Assembly (NCBI GenBank): GCA_031260825.1
Contig: JAISKS010000058.1
Coordinates: 1-5,506, forward strand
Direction: 5' to 3'
Length of the DNA stretch: 5,506 bases
DNA from: Bifidobacteriaceae bacterium
Lineage (GTDB): Bacteria > Actinomycetota > Actinomycetes > Actinomycetales > Bifidobacteriaceae
A model generated the notes under the pieces. It was not told the DNA's origin, ran no database searches, and saw only the letters and a program-made list of their open reading frames with translations. Made by a program: the position numbers and the translations under genes. This document shows positions 1 to 5,442 of the stretch, in pieces. Numbering within the stretch: the first letter of the stretch is position 1; every line of letters begins with the position of its first letter.

Positions 1-920
1 GTTGGCAATTCATTAAATTCACCAGAAAAATTCTGATCAAATAATTTTGCTGTCTCAGAAATCACATCTTTAAATCCCAATTTTCTTAACTCAAAAACTT
101 CTTTTGCGCTCTCACTTCCAACTTTTCCAAACGCAAAAAATGTCATATATGCTACAGTTCTGGATTTTTCACTTCTTGAAATTCCAGCAACAGCATTGCG
201 CGAATTTTTGAAAATACTAGTTTGAGATGACCCTGCATTTTCAAGATTATTGCTCTCAATAATCGCATTAGTTTTTTCAAACTGCTCATCGGTCATAAAT
301 AATTCTCCGCGAACTTCGCCTGTAAACCCAGCAAAACTAGAGCCTGTACCAGCAGCACCAGTACCAGCAGCACCAGTACCAGCAGCACCATTTAATTCAG
401 TTGAAATTTCCAGCGGCAACCCATCAATAAACCTAATTCCAGCCTTAATATAATTAATTTGAAAAGTAATATCCTCGCCGACATTTCCATTTCCGCGAGT
501 TGCAAGAGTGACCAATTTGCCATTTTCATAAATCGCCGAAATAGAAGTACCATCTAATTTCGCCTGCACAATCCAACCATCTTCAAGAGCTCCTGCCTCA
601 GAAGTTTTTTTAATAAATGCCTCGATTTCACCAATAGAATTGGCCTTTGCAAGAGATAGCATAGGTACATTATGAGTAATTTTTGAACTACCTGAATTTA
701 AAGATTCACCGCCAACAGCGTGAACGAGTTTTTTGTATTTATCAGTTTGTAAAAAGGGATACATTTCGCCGATTTCAATTAGCTTTTTCTCTTTTAAATC
801 GTACTCTTCATCGGTTAAATTAGACTCAGTAGCACCTGTTCTATAAGCTTTATTGGAAATGAAAAGTTCATCTAAAAGAGAATTAAACTTAATTTCAACT
901 GTTTCAAAATCTGTATTCAT
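1..920 (-). CDS. ligA: NAD-dependent DNA ligase, N-terminal part (runs off left edge)
   Basis: LigA seals nicks in duplex DNA during replication and repair, using NAD+ to adenylate an active-site lysine. The 306 visible codons cover the NAD-binding Ia region (Y26, then TDEEYD at 36-41) and most of the nucleotidyltransferase domain. Seen there are VPMLSL (85-90), the adenylated lysine K121 in KLDG, ATRGNGNVGED (140-150), GEVRGELFM (201-209) and NSRNAVAG (239-246). OB-fold, zinc-finger, HhH and BRCT parts lie beyond the window. Several usually conserved positions differ: the residue two before the lysine is Gln119 rather than Glu, SLD is SLA, and RGDG is RGNG. A GAAGT x3 insert (178-192) enlarges the loop before EVRGE. 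ATG 918-920 is chosen because a -10 element sits 7 bases upstream, implying a leaderless message. The family call is firm; whether this is the housekeeping ligase or a divergent second copy cannot be judged here. Confidence 0.9.
   Translation of the reverse strand, partial: MNTDFETVEIKFNSLLDELFISNKAYRTGATESNLTDEEYDLKEKKLIEIGEMYPFLQTDKYKKLVHAVGGESLNSGSSKITHNVPMLSLAKANSIGEIEAFIKKTSEAGALEDGWIVQAKLDGTSISAIYENGKLVTLATRGNGNVGEDITFQINYIKAGIRFIDGLPLEISTELNGAAGTGAAGTGAAGTGSSFAGFTGEVRGELFMTDEQFEKTNAIIESNNLENAGSSQTSIFKNSRNAVAGISRSEKSRTVAYMTFFAFGKVGSESAKEVFELRKLGFKDVISETAKLFDQNFSGEFNELP
345..390 (-). repeat. 15-bp tandem repeat x3 inside ligA
   Basis: Three perfect plus-strand copies of gtaccagcagcacca occupy 346-360, 361-375 and 376-390. 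Read on the coding strand in frame (389-345) they give three GAAGT pentapeptides, residues 178-192 of the ligase. The unit is a multiple of three, so copy-number change would keep the frame. The repeat falls in the loop between the GLPLEI strand and the EVRGE strand, where E. coli LigA has only a short connection, so it is probably a flexible surface insertion. Perfect identity suggests recent expansion. Confidence 0.9.
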
Positions 921-927
921 ATTTTAT

Positions 928-936
928 ATTGTATCA
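928..936 (-). promoter_or_regulatory. Extended -10 promoter of ligA, leaderless geometry
   Basis: On the minus strand TGA-TACAAT (936-928) is followed by 7 bases and then the ATG at 920. A start point about 7 bases after the -10 hexamer falls on or next to the initiation codon, and no Shine-Dalgarno sequence is present. No good -35 box is seen at 16-18 bp. The call rests on sequence pattern only. Confidence 0.6.
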
Positions 937-973
937 AATTAAGTGAATAATTTACTGATTATTAGGTAAGTTG

Positions 974-982
974 TGATATACT
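974..982 (+). promoter_or_regulatory. Extended -10 promoter of the AI-2E/argC/glycosyltransferase operon
   Basis: TGA-TATACT is followed by exactly 6 bases (tttatt) and then the ATG at 989. Transcription is therefore predicted to start at or within a base or two of the start codon, giving a leaderless message. There is no Shine-Dalgarno sequence. The -35 region is poor (TTTACT at 951-956 is 20 bp away), consistent with dependence on the extended -10. It lies back to back with the ligA promoter. Confidence 0.65.
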
Positions 983-988
983 TTTATT

Positions 989-2215
989 ATGAAAAAGTTT
1001 TCGCTTTCAAATTTAAAACCTGAAGATGCTAATGAACGACGTCTTCCAAAAGGTTTCGTTTTAGCCCTAGTATATACAGCGATTGTTGCTGCGGCTTCAA
1101 TTTGGATATGGCAACATTTTTCAAAAGCAATGCCAGTGATGATCGATTTACTATTGGCACTATTTTTTGCATTAGCTATGGAACCACTTATCGCTTGGCT
1201 TATTAAAAAAGGTTGGAATAGAAAACTTGCCACATTCGTGACACTTACAGTAATTCTCGTAGCTATTGGCGGTGTGATGGGATTATTCGGCTCATTATTT
1301 GTTCAACAATCTATTGAACTCGGTACAGCCATCCCTTCAATTTATGAAACAATCCATAATTTCTTAAACACTAAATTCAATTTAGATATGCCTGAAATGA
1401 AAGACGCGGCAAAACAATTATCTTCATTTATCACTGGTGATACTGCTCTAAAAACTCTTAGCGTTGCATTATCAATTGGTACATTTATAATTAACTCAGT
1501 TGCGATTTTGCTTGTTGTATATTATATGGTTGCTTATGGTCCTCAAATGCGTCATTTTATTCTTCAATGGTTTAGACCAGAGCGTCAGCCTGCAATACGA
1601 AATCTCTGGATTATAAGTGAAGAAAAGATCGCTGGATTTTTATACTCTCGCGTAATTCTTGCGATTTTATGTTCAATTTTTACAGCGATTTATTTATTGA
1701 TTTTCGACATTCCTTATTGGTTACCGCTCGCTCTTTTCACAGGAATTATTTCTCAATTTATCCCTACTGTTGGTACATATATCGGCGGCGCGCTTCCAGT
1801 GATTGTTGCTCTTGGATCAAATGGTTTGGTTTTGGGTGTCGGTACTTTAGTATTCATTATTATCTATCAACAAATAGAAAATCTTATTTTCTCTCCAAAA
1901 GTTTCTCAACATACGCTTGATTTAAATCCTGCTGTGTCATATATTTCGGTACTATTATTTGGATATATGTTCGGCGCTTTAGGTGCATTTTTAGCGCTTC
2001 CTGTATGCGCAATAATTTCTGTTCTTTGGGGACAGCTTGTTCAAAAATATCCTGTTGAAGAGCATGAACTTGTTAATGATGATATCCATGTTCAGATTAA
2101 AAAAGCTGAAAGAATACAAAGAAAAACCACAAAAAAATCTACTAAAACAACCCCTAAATCAGACTCTAAAACAAACACTAAACCAAACTCAAAATCACCT
2201 GCGAAAAAATCATGA
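989..2215 (+). CDS. AI-2E (PerM/TqsA) family membrane transporter with lysine-rich tail
   Basis: AI-2E family proteins are polytopic inner-membrane proteins. Individual members export autoinducer-2 or exchange Na+/H+, so the substrate cannot be inferred here. About eight hydrophobic segments are visible, near residues 22-41, 49-72, 80-105, 155-184, 218-240, 242-262, 265-293 and 317-350. Between the third and fourth is the soluble, partly helical stretch typical of the family. Family signatures are IPTVGTYIGGALP (258-270), YQQIENLIFSPKVS (293-306) and ALGAFLALPV (330-339), in a form I associate with actinobacterial homologues. Residues 371-408 form a basic Lys/Thr/Ser/Asn/Pro tail, probably cytoplasmic and disordered, partly built from a 12-bp repeat. 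ATG 989 is supported by the -10 element 6 bases upstream. The TGA stop overlaps the argC ATG in ATGA (2212-2215), implying translational coupling. The family is certain; the transported molecule is unknown. Confidence 0.9.
   Translation: MKKFSLSNLKPEDANERRLPKGFVLALVYTAIVAAASIWIWQHFSKAMPVMIDLLLALFFALAMEPLIAWLIKKGWNRKLATFVTLTVILVAIGGVMGLFGSLFVQQSIELGTAIPSIYETIHNFLNTKFNLDMPEMKDAAKQLSSFITGDTALKTLSVALSIGTFIINSVAILLVVYYMVAYGPQMRHFILQWFRPERQPAIRNLWIISEEKIAGFLYSRVILAILCSIFTAIYLLIFDIPYWLPLALFTGIISQFIPTVGTYIGGALPVIVALGSNGLVLGVGTLVFIIIYQQIENLIFSPKVSQHTLDLNPAVSYISVLLFGYMFGALGAFLALPVCAIISVLWGQLVQKYPVEEHELVNDDIHVQIKKAERIQRKTTKKSTKTTPKSDSKTNTKPNSKSPAKKS
2141..2200 (+). repeat. Degenerate 12-bp tandem repeat encoding x-K-x-x tail
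   Basis: Five consecutive 12-base units encode TKTT, PKSD, SKTN, TKPN and SKSP (residues 385-404), each with lysine (AAA) in the second position. A sixth partial echo, AKKS, ends the protein. The units are imperfect, unlike the perfect repeat in ligA, suggesting an older expansion. It forms the positively charged C-terminal tail of the AI-2E family protein and ends just before the argC start. Confidence 0.75.
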
Positions 2216-3318
2216 AAGATATAAAAGTTTCTATAATTGGTGCGAATGGTTATGCAGGCGGTACTATCGCGGGACTACTTTTAAAACATCCAAATGTCGG
2301 TGCAAAAAATATAATTTCTTTAATAGGTTCTCGCTCTGCAGGAAAACATTATGGTGAATTTGCTCCTCATTTATTTGAATTAAAAGATAGAGTTATTGAT
2401 ACTTTTGGATTAGATAAAATCGCTGGTTCTGATGTAATATTTCTTGCATTACCTCATCAAAAAAGTGCTGATATTATAAATGAAATTGAAAAAAATGATG
2501 AGTTTAAAAATGTACTAATTATCGATATTTCCGCTGATCATAGACTTGAAAATAAACAGGATTGGGATGATTATTATGGTGGAGAATACCTAGGCTGCTG
2601 GGATTATGGAATGCCTGAACTTCTAACATCATCTGATGATGATACGCAAATCAAACATCGCGAAATATTAAAACAATCTAAGCGAATCGCAATTGGCGGA
2701 TGCAATGTTACGGCCATCTCACTTGCCCTCCAACCTCTAATTAATGCAGATGCGATTCATCTCGATGATATTGTTGCCGTACTCGCAAATGGATATAGCG
2801 GCGCAGGAAAATCTTTCAAAGATCACCTACTCGCTAGTGAGGCTTTTTCGAATGCCCTTCCTTATGCTACTGGCGGATCCCATCGTCATATTCCAGAGAT
2901 CCTACAAAACTTTAAGAAAATAAAAAACTGCGATCCATCAATATCTTTCACCCCAACTTTAGTACCAATGAGTCGCGGAATTTTAGCTACAATTTCTGTT
3001 AAACCAAATTCCCCAAACACAGATATTAACAAATTAAATTCGTTATATAATGACTTTTATAAGGACGAACCTTTCGTTCATATTTGCGACCCATTTTCTG
3101 ATTCTCCAATTCAAACAATGCCTAATGTCAAATCCGTCACTGGCACAAATCTGATTTCAATCGGATTCACTTATGACAAAAGAGCAGACCGAATTTTGGT
3201 TGTAAGTGCAATAGATAATTTAGTAAGAGGTACAGCAGGAAGTGCGATTCAATCAATGAACATTGCTCTGGATATTGACGAAATCGCAGGATTAGATTTG
3301 ACACCAACCTATCCGTAA
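2212..3318 (+). CDS. argC: N-acetyl-gamma-glutamyl-phosphate reductase
   Basis: ArgC carries out the third step of arginine biosynthesis in the cytoplasm: NADPH-dependent reduction of N-acetylglutamyl-5-phosphate to the semialdehyde. The nucleotide-binding GANGYAG is at residues 10-16. The catalytic cysteine is C164 in GGCNVTA, GYSGAGK is at 194-200, and the HRHIPE active-site histidine region is at 224-229. TPTLVPMSRGILAT (247-260) and IDNLVRGTAG (334-343) complete the signature. At 368 residues it is near or slightly above normal length, and all key residues are present, so it should be active. The wording GCNVTA, SEAF-NALPY and HRHIPEILQN resembles bifidobacterial ArgC as I recall it, suggesting actinobacterial ancestry or transfer. 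It overlaps the upstream transporter by four bases with no Shine-Dalgarno, so it is likely translated by coupling. No argJ, argB or argD lies beside it, which is unusual for this gene. Confidence 0.94.
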   Translation: MKDIKVSIIGANGYAGGTIAGLLLKHPNVGAKNIISLIGSRSAGKHYGEFAPHLFELKDRVIDTFGLDKIAGSDVIFLALPHQKSADIINEIEKNDEFKNVLIIDISADHRLENKQDWDDYYGGEYLGCWDYGMPELLTSSDDDTQIKHREILKQSKRIAIGGCNVTAISLALQPLINADAIHLDDIVAVLANGYSGAGKSFKDHLLASEAFSNALPYATGGSHRHIPEILQNFKKIKNCDPSISFTPTLVPMSRGILATISVKPNSPNTDINKLNSLYNDFYKDEPFVHICDPFSDSPIQTMPNVKSVTGTNLISIGFTYDKRADRILVVSAIDNLVRGTAGSAIQSMNIALDIDEIAGLDLTPTYP

Positions 3319-3328
3319 ACTAAATAAA

Positions 3329-3334
3329 AGAGGA
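3329..3334 (+). promoter_or_regulatory. Shine-Dalgarno of the glycosyltransferase gene
   Basis: AGAGGA at 3329-3334 lies 3 bases before ATG 3338, a short but workable spacing, in the 19-base gap after the argC stop. It is the only clear ribosome binding site in the window and fixes the start of the third operon gene. This contrasts with the promoter-proximal genes, which have none. Confidence 0.7.
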
Positions 3335-3337
3335 ACT

Positions 3338-4297
3338 ATGGCTACAAAAACTATTAAGAAAATTAAGAATATCAAGGATCTAAATTTCGCAATTGTTGTA
3401 ACAACTTATAAGCGAAATGAACTTCTCGATACGCTACTCGATTCAATAAAAAATCTTAATTATCTTCCTGCAAAAACTTTCATTATTGATAATGACAAAT
3501 CTAAAGATTGTGAAAAATTATGTGATTCATACTCAAAATATTTCGAAATCGAATATGTACCAATGAAAGAAAATACAGGTGGCGCAGGTGGATTTTCACA
3601 TGGTACAGATTTGGCTCATAAGCAAGGTTATGAATGGCTGTGGCTTATGGACGATGATGTCGCTGTGCTAGAAGATTCTATCGAAAAAATATTTCCATGG
3701 ACAAATGACTATAAATTTATTCAGCCAAGTAAATATAATTTTGATGGTAGTGATTTTTATTGGCAATATAATTTCCTTGTAAAACTTGGAATACCCAATC
3801 CAATTGCGTCAGCTCCTTTTGATAGTTCTGGATTTAAATTCATGAATACTTGCTGTTTTGAAGGCGCATTTTTTAATCGTGATATTGTTAATAGAATCGG
3901 CATTCCTGATGCTCGTTTTTTCATTTATTGGGATGATACAATTTATGGATATCTCGCAACGAAATTTACAAAAGGAATTCTAATCGAAGACAAATGCCTT
4001 AGACGAACAAGGGATATAAAAAATATGAAAATTGGATCTGAGAGAAAATTAAATTCTACTTCAGATATGGTACGATATTATATCTTTAGAAATCGTGGAT
4101 ATATGGCAAAATATTTCAAACAATACGGCGATTACAATCCTTTCCTATTTCACTTTGGTACATTTTTGACATTTTGCAAAGAACTAATTCGAATCACTAT
4201 TACTGGTAATATAAAAACTATGTGGCATAGTATCGGTGAGTGTTTTAGGGGTATGAAAGACGCAAAAAAGATTTTTTACAAAGAAACACATAAATAA
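3338..4297 (+). CDS. Family-2 glycosyltransferase, galactofuranosyltransferase (GlfT)-like
   Basis: This is a GT-A fold, family-2 glycosyltransferase that would transfer a sugar from a nucleotide donor to a cell-surface polysaccharide or lipid-linked acceptor at the cytoplasmic membrane face. AIVVTTYKRNELL (18-30) opens the nucleotide-binding fold and IIDND (49-53) follows. ENTGGAGGFSHG (78-89) and WLWLMDDD (100-107) contain the metal/donor-binding acidic triad D105-D107. The acceptor-side block has FEGAFF and FFIYWDD (W198, D199, D200), a tryptophan-Asp-Asp pattern seen in GlfT-type enzymes, where a catalytic base is expected. The region after WDD lacks the histidine often found further on (it reads LIEDKCLRR). 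The C-terminal third is basic and aromatic, suited to peripheral membrane binding, with no clear transmembrane helix. It is third in the operon behind argC, with its own Shine-Dalgarno. The family is firm; galactofuranose specificity is inference. Confidence 0.88.
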   Translation: MATKTIKKIKNIKDLNFAIVVTTYKRNELLDTLLDSIKNLNYLPAKTFIIDNDKSKDCEKLCDSYSKYFEIEYVPMKENTGGAGGFSHGTDLAHKQGYEWLWLMDDDVAVLEDSIEKIFPWTNDYKFIQPSKYNFDGSDFYWQYNFLVKLGIPNPIASAPFDSSGFKFMNTCCFEGAFFNRDIVNRIGIPDARFFIYWDDTIYGYLATKFTKGILIEDKCLRRTRDIKNMKIGSERKLNSTSDMVRYYIFRNRGYMAKYFKQYGDYNPFLFHFGTFLTFCKELIRITITGNIKTMWHSIGECFRGMKDAKKIFYKETHK

Positions 4298-4304
4298 TAG
4301 TTTT

Positions 4305-4313
4305 TGATATAAT
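4305..4313 (+). promoter_or_regulatory. Extended -10 promoter of the 278-codon orphan gene, leaderless geometry
   Basis: TGA-TATAAT, a consensus extended -10, is followed by 6 bases (attaat) and ATG 4320. It has the same TGATATA core and the same 6-base distance as the promoter at 974-982. It lies in the 22-base gap after the glycosyltransferase stop. No -35 box or Shine-Dalgarno is apparent. The next gene therefore appears to be its own transcription unit even though it sits close enough to be read through from the operon. Confidence 0.65.
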
Positions 4314-4319
4314 ATTAAT

Positions 4320-5156
4320 ATGGAAGAAGAAATAAATAAAAAAGGTAAACCTCTTTTTGAGGGTACCAATGCCAATGTATTTGTTGGATGTGTCGCGCGC
4401 GGAAATGATTATTTGTATCCTGAAGCACTCGCAAAAGCATTTATTTTAAGAGATCGCTTTCATGCTAATAGAGGTTGGAGAACTGGATCAAATACATATG
4501 ATAGTATAGCTCATCATTATGTTACAGCAATTAGAAATAGCGAAGACCCAAATGATTATTATATTAAGACTTTTTTATCAGTAGTTTATGATCCGGATTC
4601 ATCATTTGATTTAGAATGGGAATTAGAAGTTTATGAAACAATTAATGATTTAACTGGAAAAGAAATTATTGTTTATAAAAATGCCGAATTGCCAAAAGCT
4701 GAAATGTTTAAATTAGTTGAGTTTGAAGATTTAGAAGTTAAAAACAAAAATGAATCTACTTTTCGAATAAAAGAAGATGTAAATCAAAAAGATAAAGTTA
4801 TTAATCCTCTTCAAAAGTTTAATGCTAAAGGAGTGGAGTCTTCACCAAATAAATATGCACCTAAATTGAATAAATCATTTTCTCAAGGTTTATTAATGGT
4901 TAAAATTCTTAATGATATAAAATTTGTAAATATGTATATACGAATCCCTAAAATGTTTGAAATTTTGTTTAAATTAAATCGTATACATATTGAAGATATA
5001 ACTGAATATTATTCACTAAGTGATAATTTCTTCCCTGGATTAAAGATTAAGGTAATTAAAATTATCGATACTAAATCTGTAATTAATCTTGGATACAAAG
5101 TCGCTCAGCGCAAAATAAAAGGTTATCATCCTGACTTAGAGTTTTTTACAATTTAA
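4320..5156 (+). CDS. Conserved-looking hypothetical protein of unknown function, very AT-rich
   Basis: I do not recognise a family for this 278-residue protein. It has no signal peptide and no transmembrane helix. Residues 1-130 are acidic and mixed alpha/beta in character, with DYLYPEALAKAF (30-41), RFHANRGWRTGSN (47-59) and a Trp-containing acidic stretch, DLEWELEVYE (97-106). Residues 130-185 are a charged, lysine-rich linker. Residues 185-278 are basic and hydrophobic, with Ile/Lys-rich strands and helices, ending GYHPDLEFFTI. The layout suggests two small domains joined by a linker. G+C drops to about 18-30% in the lines counted, lower than the operon upstream, and isoleucine, asparagine and lysine dominate, which may mark a lineage-specific gene. 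The consensus -10 promoter 6 bases before the ATG and the uninterrupted length support it as a real gene. Its position beside a glycosyltransferase does not establish a role in glycan synthesis. Confidence 0.75.
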   Translation: MEEEINKKGKPLFEGTNANVFVGCVARGNDYLYPEALAKAFILRDRFHANRGWRTGSNTYDSIAHHYVTAIRNSEDPNDYYIKTFLSVVYDPDSSFDLEWELEVYETINDLTGKEIIVYKNAELPKAEMFKLVEFEDLEVKNKNESTFRIKEDVNQKDKVINPLQKFNAKGVESSPNKYAPKLNKSFSQGLLMVKILNDIKFVNMYIRIPKMFEILFKLNRIHIEDITEYYSLSDNFFPGLKIKVIKIIDTKSVINLGYKVAQRKIKGYHPDLEFFTI

Positions 5157-5184
5157 ATTCACACGGTTTTGCTATATATTTGAG

Positions 5185-5273
5185 CGAAACACTGTCTCGG
5201 TGACCTCAATACCCCGTTTTGCCCAGTGTTTTCGAAAAAATCACTCAAAAAATCGCCTCGAACCAGTGTTTCG
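5185..5273. repeat. CGAAACACTG inverted and direct repeat set
   Basis: CGAAACACTG at 5185-5194 is the exact reverse complement of CAGTGTTTCG at 5264-5273. It also matches 5224-5234 (CAGTGTTTTCG) with one extra T. The two right-hand copies are direct repeats 40 bases apart (CCAGTGTT at 5223 and 5263). Between them is a smaller direct pair, AAAAAATCACTC and AAAAAATCGCCTC. The 5185 copy could pair with either right-hand copy, giving two mutually exclusive stems. Loops of about 29 or 69 bases and the absence of a following U-run make an ordinary intrinsic terminator unlikely. Confidence 0.7.
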
Positions 5274-5325
5274 GTACATTCAGAATTTCTACGCGGAAAA
5301 CTATGCACAAATTTCTATATAGTAT

Positions 5326-5442
5326 TCAACGCGGTGTCGTTTGGGGCATATGCAACTGTCTTTCTGATCAACGCGGTGTCACTCAGGGCATATGGATTAG
5401 TGATTTTGGATGTATTTTGTCCATGCGGTGGCGGTCGGGGCC
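5326..5442. repeat. Three degenerate 23-bp direct repeats, ACGCGGTG core
   Basis: Copies lie at 5326-5348, 5368-5390 and 5420-5442, starting 42 and 52 bases apart. Copies 1 and 2 match over 27 bases (extending to CATATG) with four differences, all transitions and clustered in the middle (GTTTG versus ACTCA). Copy 3 matches copy 1 at 17 of 23 positions. A further ACGCGG occurs at 5291. Spacers of 19 and 29 bases and imperfect copies make a CRISPR array very unlikely. Confidence 0.7.

Noticed and set aside
250..453. Plus-strand 67-codon frame with PVPAA repeats
   Set aside because: It is antisense to ligA, and its repeat is just the other strand of the 15-bp ligA repeat; there is no promoter or ribosome binding site.
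952..1233. Minus-strand 93-codon frame
   Set aside because: It lies antisense over the AI-2E family gene start and promoter region, with no family features.
989..2215. TGA read as glycine, as in some Patescibacteria
   Set aside because: The AI-2E gene ends at TGA exactly where argC starts, and all genes have normal family lengths without in-frame TGA.
1669..2357. Plus-strand frames of 83 and 106 codons inside the operon
   Set aside because: They are out-of-frame shadows of the AI-2E and argC genes, with biased composition and no start signals.
4184..4375. Minus-strand 63-codon frame
   Set aside because: It is antisense to the glycosyltransferase end and the orphan gene start, with nothing recognisable.
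5185..5234. Intrinsic terminator after the orphan gene
   Set aside because: The stem is A/T-heavy with a loop near 29 bases and no U-run follows, so it does not meet the usual pattern.
5326..5442. CRISPR array
   Set aside because: There are only three imperfect 23-bp copies with unequal 19- and 29-base gaps, and no cas gene or leader.
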